A stretch of DNA of 40,641 nt from Amylibacter sp. (GTDB lineage Bacteria; Pseudomonadota; Alphaproteobacteria; Rhodobacterales; Rhodobacteraceae): the NCBI GenBank assembly GCA_021775355.1, contig JAJFHZ010000027.1, positions 1-40,641 of the forward strand. Reading direction: 5' to 3'. Positions 1 to 8,448 of this stretch are shown here, one piece after another. Every line of letters starts with the position of its first letter. Within the stretch, counting starts at the first letter, position 1. The position numbers and the translations under genes are program-made. A model generated the notes under the pieces. That model worked only from the letters and a program-made list of their open reading frames with translations. It was not told the DNA's origin and searched no databases.

Positions 1-2
1 AT

Positions 3-131
3 TTACTAATCGGCGCACCGCATCCGCAAGACGACAAGTTCTGCAAGTTGCTGATGGATTTGCTGGCCCAACCGACACGGAATGACCCCGATATGGAGGT
101 GTGGGATAGGTTGTTGTCGGATAATGGGTGA
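3..131 (+). CDS. C-terminal fragment of an unrecognised gene cut by the window edge
   Basis: An open frame runs from the left edge to a TGA at 129-131 and gives 42 residues (ending WDRLLSDNG). The composition is hydrophilic and protein-like, with no membrane segment or motif I recognise. Only the C-terminus is visible, so the function cannot be assigned and the frame choice rests on openness alone. A copy of the intergenic GGCAGC repeat family follows at about 151-176, which fits a real gene end here. Confidence 0.4.
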   Translation, partial: LLIGAPHPQDDKFCKLLMDLLAQPTRNDPDMEVWDRLLSDNG

Positions 132-150
132 AAGGGTGCGCGCTCAAAGG

Positions 151-176
151 CAGCTAAGAGCCCTTAGTGACAGTGT
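151..176 (+). repeat. intergenic GGCAGC-type repeat, short copy
   Basis: The stretch begins GGCAGCTAAGAGCCC and ends TTAGTGACAG. It resembles other intergenic copies in this window (near 761, 3333, 35823 and 40367) that begin GGCAGC followed by TAAGGGCC or TTTGTCCG. It lies between the truncated first gene and the SnoaL-like gene. The assignment is by eye and the copy is degenerate. Confidence 0.4.
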
Positions 177-280
177 GTAGCTGTACTGCGAAAGTTTGCG
201 TTGCGGCGGCTTTTAAGTCATTCTTAGACAAAAGGCGCATGATGTTTAGAATCTTACGCCAAGTAGAAAGGTCTAAGATA

Positions 281-706
281 ATGCATCCTACCGAAAAGGC
301 AGTCCGCCAATTTCATGAGTCCTGGGGCATGCGCGATCCCGACCGAGGCGCCGAAGTTATTTCTGAGGATTGCGATTTTGAGGATGTTGCCCGCAACGAA
401 AAACAACGCGGAAAAGAAGCCTATAAGGCCGACTATCATCGTTGGCGTGAGGCTTTCCCCGACGGGCTTTGCGAAGTTGAAAATGTCATGGTCAGCCAGT
501 GCGGTGAATGGGCAACTCTTGAGTTCCGTAATACGGGCACTCATACTGGGATTTTACGCTCAAGCCTCGGAGATTTCGCACCAACAGGCAAACGAGCAGA
601 AGTCCGTTATTGTTCGGTGATGAAAGTTAAGGATGGAATGGTGGTCGAGGGTCGGGACTATTACGATAGTGCTACTATCGTTCGCCAGTTGGGGCTTGTA
701 GACTGA
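281..706 (+). CDS. SnoaL-like / ester-cyclase-type small protein
   Basis: The gene encodes about 141 residues with the look of the SnoaL-like, NTF2-fold family: an N-terminal amphipathic helix (KAVRQFHESWGMRDP), a central stretch ending WREAFPD, then beta strands (WATLEFRNTGTHTG) and a C-terminal DYYDSATIVRQLGL. In this family the Trp/His-lined cone pocket binds small hydrophobic ligands; members are often unassigned and only some are polyketide cyclases. I chose ATG 281, which has an AAAGG about 9 bases upstream, over the in-frame start at 167; the extra 38 residues are Cys/Arg-rich and do not look like part of the family. It stands alone with no operon partner. The substrate is unknown. Confidence 0.7.
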   Translation: MHPTEKAVRQFHESWGMRDPDRGAEVISEDCDFEDVARNEKQRGKEAYKADYHRWREAFPDGLCEVENVMVSQCGEWATLEFRNTGTHTGILRSSLGDFAPTGKRAEVRYCSVMKVKDGMVVEGRDYYDSATIVRQLGLVD

Positions 707-760
707 AACATCTTTATCAACTGCTCGGATTTCCTTTCAAACACTTTGTTAAGTGTTAAG

Positions 761-878
761 CCGACATTGGGCGAAAGGCAGCTTTGTCCGCACAGCCGCC
801 ATTTAAACAACAGTTTCGCAACGTAAACATGATAATTTCTGTCAGATGACCGCTTTGAGTCCAATGCAGGCATTCAGA
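761..878. repeat. two intergenic repeat copies (GGCAGCTTTGTCCGC and TGACCGCTTTGAGTCC types)
   Basis: Positions 777-804 contain GGCAGCTTTGTCCGCA followed by CAGCCGCCATT, and 842-873 contain TCAGATGACCGCTTTGAGTC followed by GCAGGCATTC. Near-identical strings recur at 3333-3363 and 3693-3713. They occupy the gap between the SnoaL-like gene and the convergent membrane-protein gene. No gene is visible between 707 and 918. Confidence 0.5.
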
Positions 879-918
879 TTCTGTCGCCTTGGGTTTTAAT
901 ACTGAGGAAGTGGCGCAA

Positions 919-1599
919 TCATTGCAACGTGGTGATGAACTCTGGCCATTCAAGCAAATTTATACCCAAAACCCGAAAAGAGCCAAAGCTTATCATACCA
1001 CCAAACAAAAAATACATAGGCACACGCCCTAAGGCATAGCCGCGGAAGAACAATCCCGTAAAACCGAACAGCAAGGACACAAATGCAAGAAGGCCCGCAA
1101 TAAAAAAGCCACCAATCGAAAAGGTAGTTGCTGCCTCCGTTTCGACAAGCCGTGCGGCCGCTGACATGAACATATAAAGACAAGCTATTGCGCCGAGAAC
1201 AAAGCCAAGAAGCGAGAAAAATATCCGAGCTTTGGTTGAGGTCTGTCGCACGGGACGTTCCATGTTACTCGAACACTCAGAAGTGGTTGCCTTGGCAGGT
1301 GTGGCTATTGCCCGTATGAGCAAGATGAGCCCGATCAGTAAAGCGACCATTCCCGCAACACCAAACCCTGCTGCCGTCCCGATTCCACTGCTATCTTTGA
1401 TCGTTTGGTAATTTTCATTAGCGTATTTAATGGCTTGAACGCCAAGCCCTATGCTTGCTCCACCTAGTCCCATAAGCCTGTAATTTGGCTTGCGTGCTCT
1501 GAAACGTTCCTTATGTGCCACACCTCTAGTTATAGATTGCCGCTGTGGTGAGTTTGCATTGAGGCGTTGTAAACGATCCTGAAAATCGGCTTTGGTCAT
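919..1599 (-). CDS. hypothetical multi-pass membrane protein
   Basis: The 226-residue product has a basic, hydrophilic N-terminus of about 40 residues and then roughly five hydrophobic segments. These lie near residues 42-57 (weak, Gly-rich), 77-97, 125-147, 160-182 and 190-212. No family is recognised. The ATG at 1599 (reading left) has a weak AGGT upstream. It points toward the SnoaL-like gene and is divergent from the MATE exporter, whose start lies 292 bp away. The hydrophobicity pattern supports a real gene; the function is unknown. Confidence 0.6.
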   Translation of the reverse strand: MTKADFQDRLQRLNANSPQRQSITRGVAHKERFRARKPNYRLMGLGGASIGLGVQAIKYANENYQTIKDSSGIGTAAGFGVAGMVALLIGLILLIRAIATPAKATTSECSSNMERPVRQTSTKARIFFSLLGFVLGAIACLYMFMSAAARLVETEAATTFSIGGFFIAGLLAFVSLLFGFTGLFFRGYALGRVPMYFLFGGMISFGSFRVLGINLLEWPEFITTLQ

Positions 1600-1891
1600 G
1601 GGATACCTATAGATTAATATAATAGTGCTCTTATGGCTGAAAACTTAGTCAATTTTATGACACTTACCAATGGCAGCTATGAGCCCATTGTTACCATTCG
1701 TGGCAATGTTTTTGATTGTACGAATCTCTCTGGATGTCACGGATGTTCCTGACACAAACCAGATAATTTGCACTGATTGATCCTTGCCACAATTGGATAA
1801 AGAAAGTTGAATTTAACTTGCCGCTGTCTGATGCTTGTGACATTTTATGGGACACAAACGTAAGTTTTACGGCAAGAACTAGGAACCCAAA
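1600..1891. other. divergent intergenic region between membrane protein and MATE genes
   Basis: This 292-bp AT-rich region separates two divergent genes and must hold both promoters. A copy-like string of the repeat family (AATGGCAGCTATGAGCCCATTGTT) begins near 1669. I see no RNA gene and no convincing operator. Confidence 0.4.
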
Positions 1892-3280
1892 ATGGATTCA
1901 GATCGTGGGGTTTCTCCCAACATGGATAAAAAATTGCCGTCTTTAAGCAAGGAGTTTTTGTCCTTGCTGACTATCGCAGCGCCTTTGGCAGCAGCTTACC
2001 TTGCCGAAATAGCCATGATGCTGACTGACATGGCAATAGTGGGCCGGCTGGGAAATTTGGAGCTGGCCGCAGTGGGTTTGACTGGTGATCTAATGTTCGC
2101 AATTATGTTATTTTGCATGGCAGCAATCTCAATGATTGGAGTTTTGGTAGCTGAAGCAATCGGGACGGGTGACAAGTATTCGGCGGCACGACAGGTTCGA
2201 TTAGGGCTTGTACTTAGCGTAGGGCTTGCGATTCCCGGCATGATGTTGATCTGGTTTTTGGTGCCACTTTTGTCACGGACTGGTCAGGATCCACAGGTTC
2301 TTGCCTATGGCGAATTGTATCTTCACGCAGCGGTGTGGTGTTTTTTGCCAAGCATTTGGTTCGTTGTGCTTCGTGAGTTTGTGGCTGCATTATCGCGACC
2401 AAGTTCAGTAATGATAATCACACTACTGGCGGTGGGATTGAATGCCTTGCTGAGCTATGGGTTAGTGTTTGGTGCCTTCGGGTTGCCTGCTCTCGGAGTG
2501 AGCGGAGCTGGGTGGGCAACCAGCATTGTCTGCTGGTTTATGTTTTTTGCACTACTGTGGTATGTCTTGCGTTCTAAACATTTCCGCGAGTTTCCGATTT
2601 TCAAACGGGATCGCGAGGGAACTTTAACTGGTTGTTGGCAGATTCTGGTTCTCGGAGCTCCACTCGGCGGTATTGCACTTATGGAAGAAGGCATGTTTGC
2701 TACAATCGCAATCCTTATAGGTTCCATCAGCGCTGTTGCTTTGGCAGCAAGTCAGATCGTTATTTCCACAATTTCAATCAGTTTCGTAGTCGTTATGGCT
2801 ATCGGTGAAGCCGCCGCCATTCGAGTAGCCTTAAGCATAGGCGAAGGTAAGCCTGCTCAAGCCCGGCGTGCCGGATTACTCGGACTGGGGAGCGGTGTCG
2901 TATTTATGTCAATTGCTGCTTGCATTTTTCTTGCGGCACCAAAACTTCTGGCGGCCATGTTCATAAGCATCGACGACCCGGCCAACCAAGATGTAGTGGA
3001 GATTGCAGCAGGATTATTCGTGATCGCTGGAGTGTTTCAAATTTTCGATGGCATGGGCGCAATCTCAGTACGGGCTTTACGTGGTATGCGAGATACATTT
3101 GTACCTATGTGGGTTGCTGTTGTAGGTTACTGGGGCTTTGGTGTTCCTGGCGGCTATCTGTTGGGGTTTGTCTTCGGCTACGGCACGGCTGGTGTATGGT
3201 GGGGATTGGCCATTGGCCTTTCAATTACAGCAATCGTTCTAACGCGCCGCTTTATGAAGTTTTCGGCGCGAAACACTTAA
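1892..3280 (+). CDS. MATE-family multidrug/metabolite efflux transporter
   Basis: The 462-residue integral membrane protein has the twelve-segment layout and two-fold repeat of MATE antiporters (NorM/DinF class), which export cationic drugs or metabolites against Na+ or H+. N-terminal family features are visible: APLAAAYLAEIAMMLTDMAI followed by VGRLGNLELAAVGL. The second half repeats this (GAPLGGIALMEEGMFATIAI) and ends with conserved VRALRGMRDTFVPMW. Length is normal for the family. ATG 1892 has an AGGAA about eight bases upstream; ATG 1922 is a less likely alternative. It is monocistronic. The substrate cannot be read from sequence. Confidence 0.9.
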   Translation: MDSDRGVSPNMDKKLPSLSKEFLSLLTIAAPLAAAYLAEIAMMLTDMAIVGRLGNLELAAVGLTGDLMFAIMLFCMAAISMIGVLVAEAIGTGDKYSAARQVRLGLVLSVGLAIPGMMLIWFLVPLLSRTGQDPQVLAYGELYLHAAVWCFLPSIWFVVLREFVAALSRPSSVMIITLLAVGLNALLSYGLVFGAFGLPALGVSGAGWATSIVCWFMFFALLWYVLRSKHFREFPIFKRDREGTLTGCWQILVLGAPLGGIALMEEGMFATIAILIGSISAVALAASQIVISTISISFVVVMAIGEAAAIRVALSIGEGKPAQARRAGLLGLGSGVVFMSIAACIFLAAPKLLAAMFISIDDPANQDVVEIAAGLFVIAGVFQIFDGMGAISVRALRGMRDTFVPMWVAVVGYWGFGVPGGYLLGFVFGYGTAGVWWGLAIGLSITAIVLTRRFMKFSARNT

Positions 3281-3332
3281 TTTTACCTGGGCGTTCACTG
3301 GTGACAAATTAGGAAGCACAGATATTCATGTA

Positions 3333-3363
3333 ATGGCAGCTTTGTCCGCAGAACTGTCATTGG
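3333..3363 (+). repeat. intergenic repeat copy (GGCAGCTTTGTCCGCA type)
   Basis: The string GGCAGCTTTGTCCGCA followed by GAACTGTCATTGGGC closely matches the copy at 777-804. It lies just after the MATE gene. The imperfect dyad ends (GGCAGC near the left, TGTCATT at the right) suggest a folded or mobile intergenic element, but this is inference. Confidence 0.5.
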
Positions 3364-3502
3364 GCTAATTCTAGGAACGTCAACTATCTATGTGGCGCCA
3401 AATACAATATTGGCACTGCACTTATTTCCCACCCCAAACTACCCGAAAAATCTGGCCACAGCGGGGATATGTCTTGTTCACCCGAATATCCAAACCCGAC
3501 AT

Positions 3503-3606
3503 CTGTCATACGCACAGTGCACACATTGTGTACGTCGATCATACGCCCGTTTCCCATAATAAATTGTTAACATTTCATCACTATGCCTGACCGCAGGAGG
3601 GCGGCG
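3503..3606 (+). repeat. left copy of a 104-bp direct repeat: relic of the H-NOX leader/promoter
   Basis: Positions 3503-3606 match 12147-12250 with six substitutions by my count. The match includes the GTGCAC-centred palindrome, the two TCATACG boxes and the Shine-Dalgarno AGGAGGGCGGCG. In the right copy this is followed by AA and the H-NOX ATG; here the homology stops exactly before the start codon and no reading frame follows. It is therefore an orphan promoter and ribosome-binding site. The two copies have the same orientation and enclose the DevBCA operon and copper operon. Confidence 0.85.
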
Positions 3607-4195
3607 CGCCGACGGATTTTTAGAGGGGGATATGCCACTGCGCTCTGCCTAAAAGACTGAACGATATGGGAAGCGGTTATGTGAGAAAATTGGTCAGATG
3701 ACTGCTTTGGGCCCTTATACGACTTTCGGTCTTTATCAAAATTGGATGCTCACGGCCCTTAGCTGATTTTCAGCTGCGGCTTTGTACCCAACGGGAAGCA
3801 GACATTCGTGTAAAGTGCAGTAACTCTACCCCAACAAGGCCTGCAGTACAGGATAAAGCAACAATTCGCTGCGTTGTCACCAATGGCAGCCTCCTGCGCT
3901 GAGCTGTCGTTGTTATGTCTTTGGGCGAAGGTTCGCTGAAACCACCGTAAAATCGAAAAATCTGGCCCAAACAAGTCGTTTATTGGTCGCTCAGCAACTT
4001 CCGTTTGGTGCGATAGCGATCACCGGTAGCCCAAGGATCATTGTAAAATACACACCCGTTCTCATTTTAATTTTTTGATTACGGATGCTCATACCACAAC
4101 ATACCCAAACACATAGTAAGAGCGCCTTGTAATCTATCGCGCAATAGCATTACCTGTGCAGCAAAAGTATCAAAGAGCCCGGATCTGAGGAAGCC

Positions 4196-5413
4196 ATGAC
4201 CGAACCACAAGACACTGACCTTCCGCTTGAGGTAGTTCGCCACGGACCCGCTTTTGCAACCACGAAATCCCGCTGGTTTCATTTTCGCAAGCGATACCTG
4301 CTGATCCTTTTATTGCCAGTCTTCATGTTCAGCGGTGGCGTGATCGGGATGTATTTTCAGCCCCCTGCCTTGCAAAAGTTTTATGCGCTCACCGGGCTGC
4401 AACCCGGCGGCGGTTCGAAAACCCCGATTGCCTTACCGCCCGAGATAGATTTGCCGCCGGATATGGTGGAAACCATGCAGGTGACAGATGTCGTAGGTCT
4501 GGCACGCCTGATGCCGCGCGGGGATGTGTCTATCGTCGCCCCGCCTTACGGTGCAGGTGATGCTCGGATCTCAGAGATCCTTGTCGCCACTGGCGATCGC
4601 TTGGAAAAAGGCACCGTTGTGGCGCGGCTTGACAATGCGGCCCAACTGGAAAGTGCGGTGCTTCTGGCCGAAGCCAATGTTGCTGTCCGACAAGCCACGT
4701 TGATGCAGACGCAGATTACAGTGCAAAATTCGCAAGACGAGGCTCAGGCAGGTCTGGAACAAGCGCAATCCGCCGCCGCCGAGGCAGCTGCGGAATATGT
4801 TCGTGCGAAAGAATTGTTTCAGAACGGGGTGACAACCAAGGCCGCATTGGATGCCATTGCCGCTGCCGATCAGCAGGCCACCTTTGCAGTCGCAAAGGCA
4901 CAGGCAACACTGGCGCGCTTCACAGCAAAAGCCGTGGATATACAACCAGATGTGCTTGTCGCCGCCCGCAATCTTGATGCCGCAGATGCCGATCTGAATC
5001 GCGCTCGGCTTGACCTGAGCCGCGCGACCGTTCAGGCGCCAATCACGGGTATGGTGTTGGATATTCATGCACGAGCCGGCGAACGCCCCCCCGCCATTGG
5101 CATCATGGAGATGGGCGATACCGATCAGATGATGGCAGAGGTCGAAGTTTATCAGGACCGTATCGTTTCGGTTGCCGTGGGCCAACCGGTCGAACTGGTG
5201 GCTGCCGCCATCGGGCAGACCCTGCAAGGCCAGGTACAGTCGATTGGTTTGACGGTGGGTCGACAGGGGCTTGTATCGGATGATACTGCTGCAAATACCG
5301 ATGCCCGGGTGATAATAGTGACGGTCAAGCTAGATGCTAAATCATCGACTATCGCAGCCCGTTTTACCAATCTCGAAGTGATCGCACGTATAGACACACG
5401 GGCAGTGGAATGA
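4196..5413 (+). CDS. devB: DevB-family membrane fusion protein of an ABC exporter
   Basis: The 405-residue periplasmic adaptor has an N-terminal anchor (about residues 30-55), a lipoyl-type half motif (IVAPPYGAGDARISEILV), a long Ala/Gln-rich alpha-helical hairpin (about 145-265) and a second lipoyl half with RATVQAPITGMVLDIHARAG. This is the HlyD/DevB arrangement in which the adaptor links an inner-membrane ABC exporter to an outer-membrane channel. The ATG has GAGGAAG just upstream. The stop overlaps the permease start (ATGA at 5410-5413), so the genes are translationally coupled. Codons are richer in G+C than the flanking genes, suggesting acquisition. In cyanobacteria DevBCA exports glycolipids; the cargo here is unknown. 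Confidence 0.85.
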   Translation: MTEPQDTDLPLEVVRHGPAFATTKSRWFHFRKRYLLILLLPVFMFSGGVIGMYFQPPALQKFYALTGLQPGGGSKTPIALPPEIDLPPDMVETMQVTDVVGLARLMPRGDVSIVAPPYGAGDARISEILVATGDRLEKGTVVARLDNAAQLESAVLLAEANVAVRQATLMQTQITVQNSQDEAQAGLEQAQSAAAEAAAEYVRAKELFQNGVTTKAALDAIAAADQQATFAVAKAQATLARFTAKAVDIQPDVLVAARNLDAADADLNRARLDLSRATVQAPITGMVLDIHARAGERPPAIGIMEMGDTDQMMAEVEVYQDRIVSVAVGQPVELVAAAIGQTLQGQVQSIGLTVGRQGLVSDDTAANTDARVIIVTVKLDAKSSTIAARFTNLEVIARIDTRAVE

Positions 5414-6582
5414 GCCGATTGCTGCAATGGCTTTTCGGGCGGCTGCCTATTGGCTGGCTGCAGCTGACCCACAGTCGCCCTCGCTTTGCTGCCGCCCTGG
5501 CTGGCGTGGCATTTGCCAACGTGTTGGTTTTCGTTCAGCTTGGCATCATGAACTCGATGGCTACGGCCACACTGAAACCTTACGAATTTTTTCAACCCGA
5601 TATCATGATCTCGGCCTCGGACGCCAATTCTATGTCTGAGGGCGGTAACGTCGCGCGGCAATGGTTGTTTCAGGCGCTGGCCGATCCGGATGTAACCGGG
5701 GGCACCGGCCTGTTCATCGCTACTGTCGACTGGGCACGTGAAACCGATAACCTGGCCCTGACCACCTACGGCATTGACCCGACACTACCACAATTCCTGT
5801 CCCCCGCTATGGCGCGAAAAATCAGTTCGCTGCAATTACAGAACGCAGGCATCCTCGACATGTTCAGCCGTGGCTTACCACGCGAAGAGGCCGCAGCAAT
5901 ACGCCCGCAAACCCCAGCCTCGTTTGAGGTGTCGGGCACCACACTAACGCTTTACGACACGTTTCAGGGCGGCGGCGGGTTTGGGGTAGATGGTTACATG
6001 ATGGTCTCGGATCAGACATTTTTAACATTGTTTCCGAAACGTAGTTCGGCAGCGCCAGATCACATTTTTCTGCAAATCGCACGTGGTGCTGACCCAGATG
6101 TTGTGGCGGCCCGGCTACGCGGGGCGATCTCGGACAAAACCCTGCGCATCCGAAGCTTTGCACAAGCCGCCGCCGAAGATCAAAGCTATCAGCAGACAGA
6201 GCGCCCGACCGGGATTATCTTTGGCTTTGGTGTGATTATCGGCATATTGGTGGGTATCGTGATTGTCTATCAGGTGCTGTCCACAGATGTGGCGGATCAC
6301 CTAAGCGAATATGCCACGTTCAAGGCCATGGGCTACCCGCAGCAATTTTTTCTTGGCATTGTATTCGAAGAGGCGCTGATTCTTGCCATTCTGGGCTTTG
6401 TTCCGGGGTTCTTTGTCGCCAGTGGATTGCTGGTTGGGATGAAGGCTGCAACGGGTCTGCCCTTGGCCATGACGACAACTATGGCGGTTATGGTGTTCAT
6501 CGGTACATTGGTTGCGTGTTCGGTCTCAGGTGCAATCGCCACACGCCGGTTGGCCACGGCTGATCCAGCTGATCTGTTCTGA
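5410..6582 (+). CDS. devC: DevC-family (FtsX/MacB-like) ABC exporter permease
   Basis: The 390-residue permease has one N-terminal membrane segment (about 25-47), a large periplasmic domain (about 50-265) and three C-terminal segments (about 268-290, 315-340 and 350-372). It ends ATRRLATADPADLF, a typical DevC/FtsX C-terminus. Family members act as dimers with a MacB/LolD-type ATPase and use a mechanotransmission mechanism. The start overlaps devB by four bases and the ATPase gene follows after nine. No OMF gene lies in this operon; the TolC-family lipoprotein of the nearby copper operon or a chromosomal TolC would have to serve. It shares the raised G+C of its neighbours. Confidence 0.85.
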   Translation: MSRLLQWLFGRLPIGWLQLTHSRPRFAAALAGVAFANVLVFVQLGIMNSMATATLKPYEFFQPDIMISASDANSMSEGGNVARQWLFQALADPDVTGGTGLFIATVDWARETDNLALTTYGIDPTLPQFLSPAMARKISSLQLQNAGILDMFSRGLPREEAAAIRPQTPASFEVSGTTLTLYDTFQGGGGFGVDGYMMVSDQTFLTLFPKRSSAAPDHIFLQIARGADPDVVAARLRGAISDKTLRIRSFAQAAAEDQSYQQTERPTGIIFGFGVIIGILVGIVIVYQVLSTDVADHLSEYATFKAMGYPQQFFLGIVFEEALILAILGFVPGFFVASGLLVGMKAATGLPLAMTTTMAVMVFIGTLVACSVSGAIATRRLATADPADLF

Positions 6583-6591
6583 GGGCCCGCG

Positions 6592-7293
6592 ATGTCAGAA
6601 GATACCCCGATCGCTGTCACAGGCCTGAACCACTGGTTCGGTACGGGAGAAGCGCGTAAACAGGCAATCTTTGATGTAAACCTGCAGGTAAAGCGCGGCA
6701 GCTTGACCATATTGATGGGCCCTTCAGGATCGGGCAAGACCACGGTACTGACCCTGATGGGGTGCCTGCGTGATGTGCAGGACGGTTCGGTCAACCTAAT
6801 GGGCCACGAACTGAACGGCGCAGACCGCGCCCAGAACGAAGCGTTGCGGCGCAGGCTGGGCTTCATCTTTCAGGCACATAACCTGCACGGCAGCCTGACC
6901 GCACTACAAAATGTACTGATGGGGGTGCAAGTGCACGGCCTGCCCGATCGGCAAACACAACACGATGCCGCCCGCCATGCCCTGTCACTTGTCGGGCTGG
7001 CAGACCGGATGGGGTATTTACCTGCAAACCTGTCGGGCGGGCAGAAACAACGCGTCGCGGTCGCACGCGCATTGGTTGGCAATCCAGATGTGATCTTTGC
7101 CGACGAGCCCACAGCGGCACTGGACAGCGAAAGCGGTATGACGGTGGTCAAGATGCTGAAGAAGTTGGGTCAGATGCGCGGCACAACTACCGTGATGGTA
7201 ACTCACGACGACCGCATTCTAGAATTGGCCGACCGGATCGTGACCCTTGAAGACGGACGAATTGTGCGAGACACTGCGCCCTATCACGAGTAG
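6592..7293 (+). CDS. devA: DevA/LolD-type ABC exporter ATPase
   Basis: The 233-residue nucleotide-binding subunit has all ABC motifs: Walker A GPSGSGKT (residues 43-50), Q-loop within FIFQAHNL (91-98), signature LSGGQKQR (147-154), Walker B VIFADEPTAALD (167-178) and switch His in VMVTHDD. Length and motifs place it with the MacB/LolD/DevA exporters. It is the third gene of the devBCA order, nine bases after devC. A start at 6592 leaves GGGCCCGCG upstream, so the ribosome-binding site is weak and translation probably depends on coupling. Confidence 0.9.
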   Translation: MSEDTPIAVTGLNHWFGTGEARKQAIFDVNLQVKRGSLTILMGPSGSGKTTVLTLMGCLRDVQDGSVNLMGHELNGADRAQNEALRRRLGFIFQAHNLHGSLTALQNVLMGVQVHGLPDRQTQHDAARHALSLVGLADRMGYLPANLSGGQKQRVAVARALVGNPDVIFADEPTAALDSESGMTVVKMLKKLGQMRGTTTVMVTHDDRILELADRIVTLEDGRIVRDTAPYHE

Positions 7294-7697
7294 CTGTCCA
7301 CAAAGGTGTATTGCGATCTGCCAAACCACCACGATCTTCCAGCGTATTTACCAGTTTGGTAATGTATGAATTGCCCCCAGCCTCCTAGAGGCCTTGCTTT
7401 TTCATTTCTATTTGCTGTTCATGGCACATAGCTACTGCCATTCGTGATGTTGCCCATTGTTGCGCTACGACATGAAAAAGCGAACGTTCAAAATTATGGC
7501 AAGCGGCAGTTATGGAACATAAAGATCCGCATCATTTAAAGGCATCAAAGATAGAGAACCGACTTAACCGCCATGGAAAATTCTACCATTCTCCCCAAAA
7601 GGTTAGATTTAAATTTGACGCCGCTGCATAGAAAATTAAAAGAGTAAACTCCACCTGCTGCCTAGCACAAGCCAAACAGGTGGAATTGGTAATCGGT
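7294..7697. other. 404-bp convergent intergenic region
   Basis: This stretch lies between the end of the exporter operon and the end of the copper operon. On the minus strand an open frame of about 47 codons ends at a TAG near 7386; it looks protein-like but has no clear start or recognised family, so it may be a gene remnant. No terminator with a GC-rich stem and T-run is obvious to me. Confidence 0.4.
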
Positions 7698-8408
7698 TTA
7701 TTTCATCTGTATAACCGTCAACTTGCCTTTAACACGGTCTGCGATGAACTGGATTTCGTCGCCTGCGTTCATTTTTTCAAGCATATCAGCCTCCGCTACG
7801 CGAAATACCATTGTCATTGCAGGCATACCAAGGTTGGTCAATTCTTCATGAATGATCGTGACTTTGCCGGATTTGGCGTTAATTTTTTTTACGGTGCCTT
7901 TGGTATATTCAACACCACCAACTGCCTCAACGACAACATCGCCGTGCATACCGGATTCATAATGCCCGGGGATAAGGCAGGCAAATTCAAATGATCCCGC
8001 ATTGGTGAAAGACCAAATAATTTCGCCTTCTTCACCTGCACTCAGACGCACAGCATTAGGGTCGTCATGTTCCATTTCCGGAAACTTGGCCATCATTTCT
8101 TTGTGCATTGCATTTTCTTTGATCGTATCCAAGACAAACTCATGTTCCAGTTCGCCCGCGTTCTTGATTGCAAAACGAACCGTTTCACCTTGATTGATAT
8201 TAAAGCTTGAGGGCTCAAAAATCATATCGCCGTCATCGGTTTCTTTCATTGTAACTTCGATTGTCCGCGTCACCATACTGGCGTCTCCGGGCATACCGAT
8301 CATCATTTCCTTCATCATATCGCCGTGGCCGCCTGTATGTGAGCCGCTGGCGAAAACCGGGCCTGAAAGTGCAATCAAAAATGTTGTGTATAAAATCTTC
8401 GTATTCAT
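7698..8408 (-). CDS. periplasmic cupredoxin fused to a CusF-like copper-binding domain
   Basis: The 236-residue protein has a signal peptide ending near GPVFA-SG (residue 20). A plastocyanin-like domain (about 50-163) carries type-1 copper ligands His89, Cys144, His149 and Met154 in the spacing C-x4-H-x4-M. A C-terminal CusF-like domain (about 168-236) has His187 and the MPAMTM methionines. CusF binds Cu(I) and hands it to efflux pumps; cupredoxins shuttle electrons or copper. I chose ATG 8408, preceded by AAGGAAA, over the longer frame to 8648, whose extra 80 residues overlap the upstream gene. It is the last gene of the copper operon, 40 bp after the oxidase. The fusion suggests redox and transfer in one molecule, which is inference. 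Confidence 0.85.
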   Translation of the reverse strand: MNTKILYTTFLIALSGPVFASGSHTGGHGDMMKEMMIGMPGDASMVTRTIEVTMKETDDGDMIFEPSSFNINQGETVRFAIKNAGELEHEFVLDTIKENAMHKEMMAKFPEMEHDDPNAVRLSAGEEGEIIWSFTNAGSFEFACLIPGHYESGMHGDVVVEAVGGVEYTKGTVKKINAKSGKVTIIHEELTNLGMPAMTMVFRVAEADMLEKMNAGDEIQFIADRVKGKLTVIQMK

Positions 8409-8448
8409 AGTGTTTCCTTCGATAGGTTTGATATTACGTTTATTGTTG

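Larger units (their letters stand above)
3281..4195. other. 915-bp gene-free stretch with intergenic repeats and a promoter relic
   Basis: No convincing gene lies between the MATE and DevB-like genes; the ORFs here are short, rich in Cys/His/Trp and overlap repeats. The stretch holds repeat copies at 3333-3363 (GGCAGCTTTGTCCGCA type), 3693-3713 (TCAGATGACTGCTTTGGGCC), about 3770-3815 and about 3888-3930. It also holds the 104-bp relic of the H-NOX leader at 3503-3606. The density of repeats and relics suggests a site of past insertion or deletion. Confidence 0.6.

Noticed and set aside
3390..3590. Open frame of 66 codons on the plus strand
   Set aside because: It is rich in Cys, His, Trp and Thr, has no good ribosome-binding site and runs through the duplicated H-NOX leader, which is non-coding at its other copy.
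3759..3974. Two overlapping minus-strand ORFs of 66-71 codons
   Set aside because: They lie on intergenic repeat copies, have no family resemblance and no clear start site.
7386..7530. Minus-strand open frame of about 47 codons ending CHEQQIEMKKQGL
   Set aside because: Protein-like but without a clear start or recognised family; kept only as a possible remnant in the intergenic entry.
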